DNA of 64,000 nucleotides. Source: Sabethes cyaneus (lineage: Eukaryota > Arthropoda > Insecta > Diptera > Culicidae). The DNA lies in assembly GCF_943734655.1 (NCBI RefSeq), contig NC_071354.1, forward strand, positions 58,259,544 through 58,323,543, in the 5' to 3' direction. Below, piece after piece: positions 21,525 to 32,339 of this stretch (positions within the stretch are counted from its first letter, which is position 1; each line of letters begins with the position of its first letter). The position numbers were made by a program, and so were the translations under genes. The notes under the pieces are model-generated. The model was not told the origin of the DNA, made no database searches, and saw only the letters and a program-made list of their open reading frames with translations.

Positions 21525-23141
21525 CAAGTAGCACTTGTAACTAATCATAAAAATAAAAAAATACAAAAAGGTTGCACAGCAGTTATATTTAGGATACTTG
21601 TAACGAGTTAGGTTACATAAAATTAAAAATAGTTACTTTTTAGTTTTCTAGTGACAAAAATCTCACAAAGTTACCAGGTAGTTACCAAATGACCAAATTG
21701 AAACCTTTTTTTCGAACTGTCAACAACTTGGTCGTCGCAAAACAGTCACATTTCAGTTACGAGTTACCAATTAGTTATCAAGTGACACAAATGAAACCTT
21801 TTTCCAAACTGTCATCAACTTGCTGGTCGCAAAACAGTTAATTTTCCGTTACGAGTAGTTACGAAGTCAAAAATAGTCGGCTAGTAACATTTTCGCAACA
21901 ACTTGTTCACTGTTCCTTGTAAACACAACGGATTAAGCAAAAACTAGATCTCAAGAATTTTACTTACGTTAAGATAAACAATTGGTACACGGGTTGTAAA
22001 ATGCTCTTGTAAATGCGCTTATTTACTTAATTGATGGTAATGGGAATCTTCTCCGCACAGACATTGATATTAAATAAACAAATTTTGATTATTCTCAAAC
22101 GTCAAAACGATCAAGTTACATCGAAACGAAATCGGCAATGAAAATAGGTTACAGTGTAACTTGGAAATGACGACATAAGAAATAAGAGACCACAACAGAT
22201 TTAATATTGGTTACCGTAACCGATAGCGTAACCAGGTCGAAGGCTAAGATTACGTGCAACTAGAATGTAACTGAATTGTAACCTTCTATGATTAACACTG
22301 CTGGTAAACTGTTTTATTCAAAGTGAAACTATTCTTTGATATTAAATTAACACTTTCTTTTCACAAGAATCACTAAAAAACACCTTTTCCCGATATCTAT
22401 GAACAGTGTCTGCTTAAAATCATTTCATGCAATATGCCGAAAACGATACAAAACTTCAAGGACGATGGTGTAATAGTTAAAACCAAAGGCAAAATGGCTA
22501 TGAATTTTACTAAGTGATAGCGAAAACAATTTGTTTTTAATGATTTCTAGGTGAATGCTCCACTAATTCATTATTGCTAAGAATAAATTTAAAAATCAGA
22601 AAATTAAAATTAAAATTTTTATATTTGTACATATTTGTTTTACAAAAAATCAATTTTTCAAAGAAGTAAGTAACGAAAAGCTAGATTAAATAAGAGCGCG
22701 TGATTTTTTCAAAGCTAGAATCATGCATTTCACCATAAATTTGAAATTGCATTAAAATTTGTGTTGAAATAACAAGCAAAATTTATACACTCTTCTATAT
22801 TCAACAGTTAAATTTACTGCTTGACGTTGACAGCCATAGATTGAAATAATAAACCTGCTGCATTGTTTTCGCTATGCAATAAAAGTTTCAAGATAACTAA
22901 TTTGCCATTAATTGAAAGTCAATTTACAGTTTATGTGTAACCATTTTGTAACTATACATATTACCATATAACCAATATTATTGAGTAACTGTTAATGTAA
23001 CCATATTTAGTTACATAAGTTGCGCTATTTCGGTTACACAACTGTTATATTTTAGGTTACTGCAACCGAAGTTTTACATTTAAATTTGTCGCATATCAGC
23101 CGCTGCGACTCAATTGTGACAACGTTCGCTACTTGGGGAAA
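21525..23141. mobile_element. Long non-autonomous element rich in GTTAC words
   Basis: Starts CCAAGTAGC and ends GCTACTTGG, and is AT-rich with dozens of GTTAC/GTAAC pentamers clustered near both ends. No ORF of note in 1.6 kb. It interrupts a repeat whose parts at 21445-21520 and 23143-23240 align with the uninterrupted copy at 10900-11080. The target duplication is unclear. Confidence 0.6.
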
Positions 23142-23454
23142 GATTTTGAACGCTAATAGTTCTTCCAATTTACAATTTACGGATTTTGATCATAAACGAT
23201 GAAGCAATTGGATGGCTTTCTTGAAAAGATTATTTGCTAATCGTTAACTAGTGAAATTTAACGAAAATTTTCAAGCTAATTTTTTTCCATATATTGTCCG
23301 TAGTCCGTATGATAGTCTTGCATCCCAAGCACGGACGACCTTTACACACACCAAGCTTGTGGCTGCTATTAATATTTTTTGAAACGATGGTTTTACAATC
23401 TTTATTTTGCTGCTTTAAGACATAGAAGCAAAATAAACTTACGTGTTTCTTTGC

Positions 23455-23640
23455 GCACTACAAAGCACCGTAAAGCCTAGGTGCTATATTCCGCTTAGGA
23501 ATTGTGACCTACTGTTTTCATACGACAGACTTCGCAGCCAGCTGTAGGAGTACGGGACAGTTGTAGGACTAGTGCTACAAATCTTTTGACTCTTATAGCC
23601 TCTCTCAGTCGAGATTCGGACATGTGAACTCTAGCTTATG
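23455..23640 (-). mobile_element. tRNA-derived SINE, diverged copy
   Basis: On the minus strand it shares 'ACAGCTGGCTGCGAAGTCTG' and 'GAATCTCGACTGAGAGAGGC' with the better copy at 25550-25783. The 5' tRNA-like part is incomplete. Confidence 0.55.
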
Positions 23641-23719
23641 TTTTGGTTTCTAACGCCTGTTCTCTTATTATAATATATTGTTTTGAGGACTTAAGTTTTC
23701 TGCTAGAACTTCGTTAATA

Positions 23720-25046
23720 AGGGTAAGCGGGGCAAGACCGCCCGCCTAAGCAAAACCAACTGTATAAAAAAAAGTTGTAGCTCAATTTCTAATTTATCTG
23801 CTTTAAATGAACAATTGATCTATTACCTACATATAAAAAATAAAAACATAAATATCTGTAATGATTTTCTATTTTTTATTGCGATTTGGAAACACGTCCA
23901 AAAAATAGAGTATTTTTTCCATGCGGGGTGAAACACGCCCACTAACGGGGTAAAACCGCCATACCATATAACTTTAACAATATTCAACCGATTTGAATGA
24001 AACTGGTGGCATTGGATTCATGAATTTATCTAATTTAAACAAATTGAATCAGTTTGCTATCAAACAATACATAGTTCCCCGAGATTCGCAAGTTCGAAAG
24101 AGTGTCCGGCAACCACTCGTATTGGAAGAATTTCAGTAATATAGGTACCGACAGTCTTGAAATTGATACCGTGTAGTTTCCTTAGACAACAAGATGGATC
24201 GGGTTAGGCATCCTGGAGTCAATCTTTAAGGACTAGAGCGGATCTAAGATAAAATATAACAATATGGGTATTAAAGTTCCTGCAATTGATCCGGTAGGTC
24301 ATTTTTTGACATTTCAAATTGTTCTGATTGATAAAGCAGATACATATTGCTTTTCCATAGCTAAGATAATTTGCTATATTTTCATAAAAAATATGTTTAT
24401 TCTATGTTATTTGTCCCAAGAGGGAGGAATTATTAAAAAAAAGCTATATCCGAGAAAACAAGAAAATGTCCATAGTGCCCGCAGGGAAAATTGGCGATTT
24501 AGATTTTTCCAAACAGTCCACCAGCTATAAACTAAGCACATTTATATTGTTTTATGTAAATCTGAGATCCTTTGGTTGAAACTATGCAATTATTTTAAAA
24601 ACCTCCTTATCGCACTAGCATTATACACGACGGTCTTGCGCCGTTCGTTGTGGGCGGTTTTACCCCCAAATGACCGATTTACACATTTCACTATTTATTT
24701 CAACAAAACTGCATGAACAGTTACCTAATTTAGGTACTGTCGGATGAAGACACGATCAGAGAAGCGAAGTGGGTTGGATTTACTGAAAGTTTTAACGTTT
24801 TGAATAAAATAAACCCTAAGTTCTGCGGGAACAAAGTTATAAAAAACGAAACGATTATAACGAAAAATGTATTTTTATTTATTTCTCCGATAGTTTATAC
24901 GATATTGCTGTACAAGGTATTGTAAAATATTGCGTACGCATTCAGTAATATGACTGTCATCAACATTTAACACCAATTTGAGCAAGGCCCTGTAAAACCA
25001 TGGTGGGCGGTTTTACCCCGGCGGGCGTTGTTACCCCGTTTACCCT
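23720..25046. mobile_element. TA-flanked TIR element, 1,327 bp, word GGGG.AAAACCGCCC
   Basis: Ends are AGGGTAAGCGGGGCAAG... and ...CCCCGTTTACCCT, flanked by TA at 23718-23719 and 25047-25048. Inside, words such as GCGGGGTGAAACACGCCC, GGGGTAAAACCGCC and GGGCGGTTTTACCCC recur near both ends, in inverted orientation at the right. No transposase; the 88-codon frame at 24264-24530 shows no family features. Confidence 0.75.
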
Positions 25047-25114
25047 TACATAGCTGGATGCGTGAGGCTTCTATACTGAAATACTCCGATTTTGGCACTG
25101 GTAAAAATACTTGT

Positions 25115-25243
25115 TTTTGATATCACAAAATAGCCAGTAACTGTGATAAGGTCTATATCGAACAAACAAAAAGGAATTTTGGAATTCGATTTAAGGAGTA
25201 TGTTTCAAAATTAACAATAGCTAGGAAAGAACTACAGGAGTAA
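25115..25243 (+). pseudogene. Penelope-like GIY-YIG endonuclease fragment
   Basis: Reads 'NCDKVYIEQTKRNFGIRFKE' to a stop at 25241. It fits the 'CxCxKxYIGQTxRxxxxRxxEH' core of the GIY-YIG domain that ends Penelope-like polymerases, with the YIG Gly replaced by Glu. The DNA to 25440 may be its 3' remainder. Confidence 0.65.
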
Positions 25244-25549
25244 GAATTGTACCCGTGGTGAATGACCCTTTGGGTTAAAACCACTCTAAAAAAAGAATTG
25301 TACCATTTTAAATCCAAAGTAATCGAACACATTCTGGTATTGAGTTTGAATCGGAAACCAGGCTCCCATACCGTAAACAGTCTAAGTTTTTGATAGTAAA
25401 GAAGGTTTCACGTCGAGATCGAAATGCATTAGACAATAGCATGGTAGTAGAATTAAAGGATAGAATTAATTTTTTTTCTTATCTTTTCAGGTATTTGACG
25501 AAGATGCTTAAGATGCTCAGTTGATCGATAAAGAAAACCTGAGCAAGCA

Positions 25550-25783
25550 GTGGAAACACATCCAAAGAGGAAGGCAAAGCCTAGATGCTGCATTCCGTTA
25601 TCGGTACTTGACCTTTTGTTTTTATACAACAGACTTCGCAGCCAGCTGTTAGAATACAGGACAATTGCAAGGCCAGTTGCTACGATCCTATTAATTCCAA
25701 CAGCCTCTCCCAGCCGAGATTCGAACATGCGATGACTGGCTTATTAGGCCAGCATCATACCTCGATGCCAACTGGGAGGCAAT
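25550..25783 (-). mobile_element. tRNA-derived SINE
   Basis: Minus strand starts GCCTCCCAGTTGGCATCGAG (box A-like TTGGCATCGAGG), folds as a tRNA-like head with loop CTAATAA, and has box B ATGTTCGAATC. A non-tRNA body follows. Pol III-type internal promoter by sequence; activity unknown. Confidence 0.7.
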
Positions 25784-25904
25784 AACATCCAGGTTAGGAT
25801 TAGTATCCACCAGTACCCTTCAAAACCCACCCACGCTACTACGACGCGTCAGATAAGGGAGCAATATTGAGAGGCAATAAAGCGACCGAAAAGAGACTTC
25901 ACCG

Positions 25905-26542
25905 CACGCTATGTCCGAAGGTACTTATTAGTTAACTCACATGCACCTCAGATTTTTCTTCACAGGATGTTAGTATTAATCAAAACAATTAATTTAAAGG
26001 TCTTAAAATATTCTATCTTGGGTTTTTTGAAAAATTCAATTTTCAAGGTTATTTAGGGGTCATCCCCTCTCAAGAGATCATATTCGTTGTAATCGACCAC
26101 CTCCGATTTCAACCAAATTCGGTATAATTGCCTATTCCGACCCCACATTTAATTTCTCTAAGTTTTGTATGGATTGAATAATTCCCCTTGCAGTGACATG
26201 CAGTGAAAAATGAGTATTTTCGAAAATCTGGGAAAAATGGAGAAGCGTCACTGCAAGGGGGATTGATCAACCCGTACAAAACTTTGAGAAAATGAAGGTG
26301 GGGTCGGAATGAGCAATTATACCAAATTTGGTTGAAATCGGATGTGGTCAACTACAACGGATATGATCACTTGAGAGGGAATGACCCCTAAATAACCTTG
26401 AAAATTGAATTTTCCAAAAAACCCAAGATAGAATATTTTAAGACCTGCTCTAAATTAATTGTTTTGATTAATACTAACATCCTGTGAAGAGAAATCTGAG
26501 GTGCATGTAAGTTAAATAATAAGTGCCTTCAGACATAGCGTG
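25905..26542. mobile_element. Foldback element, 638 bp, 5-bp target duplication
   Basis: Two arms of about 290 bp pair along their length, from CACGCTATGTCCGAAGG to its complement, and meet near 26215. CACCG flanks it at 25900-25904 and 26543-26547. A 5-bp GC-rich duplication and a CAC terminus recall Transib-type transposons, but that is only a suggestion. No ORF. Confidence 0.75.
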
Positions 26543-26619
26543 CACCGCCGTAAGAATCGCCAGCATTGGATTCGCTTCTTATTAGGCACGACGGGTGAAG
26601 ATCTTACAAAAGGATTAAT

Positions 26620-26840
26620 GGAATCAGGTACCGCACCGTGCTAACTCCTGCAACGCCATAGAAGGGAACCTATTTACCGAGAGATCAGAGTTATCCATGT
26701 ATTGGAAACAGCATTTCGATGAGCTGTGTTGAGTAGCGAAGAACGCGAAGTCGTGTATAGGAACAGAACAGAGATTGTGGATGACTTGTTTAAAGACTTC
26801 AAGACAGCGTGCGAGTGAGTTTGGCACACTATGATGTATG
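26620..26840 (+). pseudogene. RTE-like LINE fragment, pre-RT region
   Basis: 'YWKQHFDEL' at about 26697 matches the 'RWKQ.FD.LLN' block upstream of the RT in the RTE-like family (compare 'RWKQYFDALLN' at 43.4 kb). The remainder is too decayed to place. Confidence 0.45.
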
Positions 26841-26894
26841 ATAGTTTAAGGGTATGAAATGGGAAAAGGTAAATGATGAGCGTCCAACATAGCT

Positions 26895-27065
26895 CTGGCG
26901 ATCCCAAGTCCCAACCTAGCGTCTCCACGTGGCCATACCCGGTAATGCTCTATTGAGAAGCAGAGCTAGAAGGTGCGATGCCGGGTGGTTTCCGGCTGGG
27001 TGGCTTCCGGTTTCGGGTTTTTAGCTTATGAAGCACCTCCTGTTATATTGTGAAAACTTAGGCCA
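26895..27065 (+). mobile_element. SINE-like repeat, partner of 56880-57091
   Basis: 'ACCTAGCG.CTCCACGTGGCC' and 'AGAGCTAGAAGGTGCG' match the head of the retro-inserted repeat at 56498-57091 (minus strand there). Only the first 170 bp are recognisable. Confidence 0.55.
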
Positions 27066-27494
27066 AAACGAGTTTTAACACTGCACATGGATACCAGAAG
27101 AAAAAATTAAATTAATTATTGGAAGCACTTATGGAAACTCAAAGGACGCAACACTATTCCATTCGAAGGACTGCTGGTGAGATTGTTCTATTATTGCCCA
27201 TATATAAAACATTTCATCTTAATATCATATTATATCAATAGTATTATTTGATATCATATACAGGTATACCTCGATATAAGACAACCTCGTTATAAAACAA
27301 CCTCGATATAAGACAATTCGATATAAGACAATTTTTACCTCGATATAAGACAAATCCCTTTGCCATAGTTGGTAACGACACCAGAGCACATTTTCCATTC
27401 CAAAAGCGGCGCCATAAATTTGTTCATTATTTCAAAATAATCCTAAAAATCTAATCTAATCCTAAATAACTAATAGCGCAAACAATATTAAATA

Positions 27495-28914
27495 CCGTCA
27501 TCTGGGGATACTTGCAACACCGGGGTTACTTGCAACACTTTGGCGCATCGCGCTTCTGACAGCTCTAATGCATTTGTTTGTTAACATAACCATTTGTACC
27601 CAATGCCATTTTAAAAAAGGGATGTTTACCTATTGTTTAGTTAAGTTTAATCCATTACATCATCGTTTTGCTTGTTCTTATACGATTGGAAAATAATTTC
27701 ACTTTCAGAGTAGAAAAAATGGATGTGCAAAGTTGCGTCAGTTCATTGTCATGGAATTATTTTTTATTGTTTGGTTCCTGTACACAATAAGTGCATCATA
27801 TAAGCTAACAAATAGCAACTTTGAGTTTTGTTTATATTTTGAACTTGGAGAAGAAACGATGAATTCGTGTTGTTACTTCCAATATGGCGCGGCTTGCAGC
27901 ACTTGTAAAAATGAAAATTATCGTAATAGACAGTATGTACAAAGCAAGTTTGCATCTGTACGATGTTATTTTGTCTACCACCATCTCCAGAAAAATTAAA
28001 ATTGTGAAAAATTCCACGTGCCTTGAAACGGCAATTTGGAGTTCGCGACATGCTGCATTTTCACCGAATATCTTAAAAAAGGCGATAGACGAAATTGGGA
28101 AACAAAAAACGCCTCCAGTATCTCTTCTTTTACTACAAATACATTCAAAATATCTCAAAATAGTTATTCGCGGTTTGAAATCAGATATAAAATCATAAGA
28201 AACGCAATATCAGAAAAGTGTTGCAAGTAACCACGTTTACTGTGTAACTTGCAACACTGGGGGGCTCCGTAGCCGCAAGGTTATCGAGTCTGCTTTGACA
28301 AGCGAGTGGTCATGGGTTCGAATCTTAGTAGAATCAAGCCATTCGATGTCGTGACTTTAGCATGGGTTTATTCTCAGGCCCCTCCATTTACCCTTCCTTC
28401 ATGCTGAATTCTATATTTACCCTCTGACGCCTCTTGACAGTGCAAATGTCCCTCCTATAGCTAAGTGTAGTGGTCAGAGGTACGAATGAGTCCTCGCCAG
28501 GGACGGCTATAATATGGGATAGTACTGGCCGCGAGGAATATGCGGGTAAAGTAGATCATGCTTTGAAGGAAGGGTAAACCCCAATACACACAAGCACGCA
28601 TAAAACTTGATAAGCATATCGCTCATTCAATAGCGATTATAGCTAAAAGAAATGCAGTGCAGGTCATACAGCAAACACCCGGGCGACATTACAATAGATC
28701 AACTATACTGGTCGCAGTAATGAGTCCACACATGGAAAAACTTGCAACACTCCTATTTTCGGTTCATTTAGTTTATATTTTTTCTCATAATCATAAATCA
28801 AAAGTACTCACCACTATACAAGTTTTGGCTACTTACACTTGGACCTAAACGGTATACTTCGAAAGTTATACTAAGTCAAAGTTCAAAAGTGTTGCAAGTA
28901 TCCCCGGAAGACGG
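27495..28914. mobile_element. Inner TA-flanked TIR element, word ACTTGCAACACT
   Basis: Ends are CCGTCATCTGGGGATACTTG and ...CCCCGGAAGACGG, flanked by TA at 27493-27494 and 28915-28916. The word CTTGCAACAC or its complement recurs at the left end (twice), in the middle and at the right end. A frame at 27733-27999 lies inside but shows no known domain. A SINE sits within it. Confidence 0.85.
28259..28738 (+). mobile_element. tRNA-derived SINE, 480 bp
   Basis: Starts GGGGGGCTCCGTAGCCGCAA (box A-like TAGCCGCAAGGTTA), box B GGTTCGAATCT about 45 bp later, and ends CATGG plus an A-run. AACTTGCAACACT flanks it (28246-28258 and 28739-28751), 13 bp, although the host element itself repeats that word. 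A second copy is at 39590-40067 in the opposite orientation. Confidence 0.8.
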
Positions 28915-29050
28915 TAGTTCAAAAAACATAAACACACAACACAGGGTAAAATTGGTGACTGCTAATGCCAAATTTTTGTGAAAAAATCGTGTTTCGATAT
29001 AAGACAACTTTTTGAAATTATAAATTGTCTTATATCGAGGTATACCTGTA

Positions 29051-30985
29051 TGTGGAAAGCTGGATGATGGAGTGGGGAGCTTTTGCGGGTTAGAGTCTAA
29101 CAAACTACAACTGCAATGAGAAATATTCATAAATGGTTTGGTAGTACAGTATTATTTTTAAAGAACCTTGATTAATAGTTCTTTACTATGAAAATCAACA
29201 AAAAAAACTAAAGCAAATAGAAAACAGCCGTGTCCTATAGCGTGTCAAGTAAAAACAAAAAATGCAGAATCACGAAATCAAGCGACGAACGCGGCGTCGC
29301 ACGGCGGTGGCAGGCAGCCAGCCCAGTGGTGCGCGACTTGAGACAAAGGAAACCGGCAAGGGCATTTCGACACCGAACCTATAAAGATTTGCAATCGAAA
29401 GGCAGGTTTCTTTTCTGTTCGGGCGGTTTTCGCGGCATGCATATTAACACGAAAGCGAACTTGGATTCGATGCACGAGAAGTGCATTGAACGTATAAATT
29501 ATATTTACCTACTAGCCAACCAATTTGCGCAGAAAAAGCGATCCCTCTGCAAAACGCAGGCCAAACCAAGAGGTTAACGCTGCGGACATAAAAACCAACT
29601 TACGTAGGTTGGTAAGTAATAGCGAGAAGTTATAGTCTAAAAATTGAAATGCCCCAAACAACTTCGAATTGCTGGAGAACATACTTTTAGCGTCTATTTA
29701 GGTCAAGGCAAACGGGGAATTCATAATGCCAACTTAATTTAAAGGTAGGCACGGTATTGCTTCATGTAAATAAATTATTCGAAATTAGACTTTATTTTCT
29801 AAGTTCAATTTCAACAGTAGACAGACGCAGTCGGAGAGTACAGTTCGTTGGCATTCCCAGCACACAAGATGTCCCAACTGGTGCGGCTCGAATTTAATTG
29901 AATCAATAATCATTGCAATTAAAGTGATTTCTGTTTCTGATGCAGCCGTGTTGTTGCGTCAAGTTGAAGTTTCCCATCTACGACTGGTACCGTGTTGTGC
30001 GTAGGACCGATGGCATACGAGAGGGAGAGAGAGAACCTGAAGATTAAATTAGATGACAAATGCCTATTTGATGCCGTTTGTACAGTTACCAACCGTGCCG
30101 TGCCGGAGGATGGCTGGTCGAAACAAATCACTTGGTAACCATACAGCCTGGCATGATGCATAGACCATGGCATGGTTTCAGTCAATGCTGCATTACAACG
30201 CGATCTATTAGGGCTGGCATTATTTGCAATTCGTGGAATGGCAATTAATTGAAACAGGTTGCACACAAGCGTGAGTACTCCTGGTTCCGTACCTAGGCAC
30301 CGAAACCACTTTCCTCGGGGCCCGGTCGGTTGTCCCGCTGTGAGAGCGCAATCTGCTGGCTGGGCCGAGCCGGGATCAGTATCTGATGGTACGCAGCAAA
30401 ACCCACCTTCGGGCTTGTGTTACGTGTGCGTGCTCGTGGAAGGGAAAAGAACGTAGGCCATAACGATGAAATAATTGCTCATCTTTGATATATCGATCGG
30501 TAGCACAGAAGTGACTAGCCGCCCCGCAGGCTACCATTAGGCAGAGTGTCTTACGAAACTGGACGCTGCACGACGCGGAGCCAGTTTGGTCGGATGCTAT
30601 GGGAATAAATGGTTCTGAAAAGAGGCAATTTCACAAGTCGATGCATCTTGCCGCACCAATCAAATTAAGAGAAATAAAAGTTATTGATTTTAAAACGTTA
30701 TTGATGTTTAGTCTGGTTACTTTTCACATTATTTCAAACTAGCAGATTGCCCGATCTCAGTCGGGCCCCTTCGTTTCTCAGCCAATTGTACATCTGTTAT
30801 AGTAACGAAAATTCTCATAATGAAAGAAACAAAACCCTTTTTCTTCATATGAATGCTCCCCCTCCGGTTGTCCCCGGCTACTTGTAAATCTGTCTGTCGT
30901 TTGACAAAACCTATTTTACGTTTTTGAAGCTCAGATTGTTCAGAAATCCCCTCTTGTCGTCCAGGCACTTGTACTGCTCTTGTTC
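29051..30985. other. No gene recognised
   Basis: A 115-codon frame at 29230-29577 and one at 29919-30266 (minus) have no recognisable features. Composition is less AT-rich around 30260-30450. I see no transposon ends; it may be unique intergenic or intronic DNA. Confidence 0.4.
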
Positions 30986-30989
30986 TAAA

Positions 30990-31570
30990 TGCAAGAGAAA
31001 CGCATCCCTTAACCCGGTTGAGCCTTCTCCCGCTTGTAAGAGCCGCCTCCTCCTTTTGTCAACCCCTTTACGTCGATACCTCTATGTCAAAAACATGTTT
31101 GTCAAGTTTAATGAAAACCCGTCCAGGCGTTCCGAAGTTACGGCGGAACATACATTCATACTCACGTTCCTTGGCCCGCCTGTTGGCTCCTTCTCAGCCA
31201 ACTCCCCTTTCTGTCACGTAGCCAATTATACATCTGTTTGCTCTCTCTACAACTCTATAACGCAAAACAAAGCTCAGTGGATCCCCTCCATAAAACCCCT
31301 TCTTGTCTCCAACAACTACTATCGGTTCAAATTCGAGAGACATACAACTCCTTCTACTTATTAGGACCTTTCCCCTTGGTAGAGACTAACCCCCTTTTTG
31401 TCAATCTCTCTGCGCTAATTATTTTATGTCAAGAAACATGTGTGCCGAGTTTAATGAAGAACAGTCCAAGCGTTTCAGAGTTATGGCGGAAAATACATTC
31501 GTATTCACGTTTCTCTGTACGACCCCCCCTTGTTGGTTCCCTCCCTTACCTGGGGGTGGTGTATGAGAGG
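30990..31570. repeat. Degenerate tandem repeat, about 350-bp unit
   Basis: 'AGTTTAATGAA.A.C.GTCCA' followed by 'TTACGGCGGAACATACATTC' at about 31107 recurs as a close variant at about 31458, each followed by pyrimidine-rich DNA. At least two units. From 31800 to 32330 I see no gene; an AT-rich segment starts near 31965. Confidence 0.5.
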
Positions 31571-32339
31571 GGGTCATAACGCTCTTGCCTTCTTGTCTCC
31601 CAGTCACTTGCGCAACTGCAACCCACCCTCCAACATAACGCGCACCCCGCATAGTCACCATCGAAGGATTTCTTCTATTGCCACTCTGAATATTGTTTAT
31701 CTAGGTACAGGGACTATTTTGGGAAAGATCCCATCCCCCTCACATATGAGTCCGTCTAGGGTTTAACCGCACCCAGAATCGCGTTGCTTTTGATCTGTGT
31801 GTCATATGCGGCCCAGAGACGTCCATTCAGTCAGCCACATTGTTCTCTATACACTCATCACCACTCCATCGAAGCTAGGCGTTGCCGGCTTGCTGATCTG
31901 CCCTCCATTTTCGCTGCAGCTCAACCAGAATTCTTGAAATCGATCTATTGACGACGTTCCAACCCAGATAACACAAGATCGTAATAGAAAGTGCACATTA
32001 AGTCGTATGCATGTCAATCTTACATTGGAATTGCATAATGATTAGAGTATGTCAAGGCGAAGTGTACAATAAGTTGTTTTACGGTCGTGCGTGTCGTCAT
32101 ATACAACTTATTGCTATGAATTGTAAAGCAGTATAGATGACTGTAACATTTAGTTATATCTTAATCGTATATTGAGGATTATTAAGTTGCGTGTTCCAAA
32201 AATTGCGTGTAGAATGCTAGATAGAATTATCAAATTTTTTGCACGTATATTGCCTCCACTTTGGTACTTATATGTTCTTATGTGGTATGAAATATAACTT
32301 TTTCGTGCGGATATGATTTCGTATCTCTCAGTTGCAACC

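Larger units (their letters stand above)
27261..29048. mobile_element. Outer TA-flanked TIR element, word CTCGATATAAGACAA
   Basis: Ends are CAGGTATACCTCGATATAAG and its complement, flanked by TA at 27259-27260 and 29049-29050. The word CGATATAAGACAA occurs five times within the first 95 bp and twice near the right end. It hosts the element at 27495-28914. No coding capacity. Confidence 0.85.

Noticed and set aside
27733..27999. 88-codon frame as a transposase or host gene
   Set aside because: It lies in a TA element, lacks catalytic motifs and overlaps other frames of similar length on both strands.
28259..28330. Functional tRNA gene
   Set aside because: Box A and box B are present, but the cloverleaf is not maintained and a 400-bp SINE body with an A-run follows.
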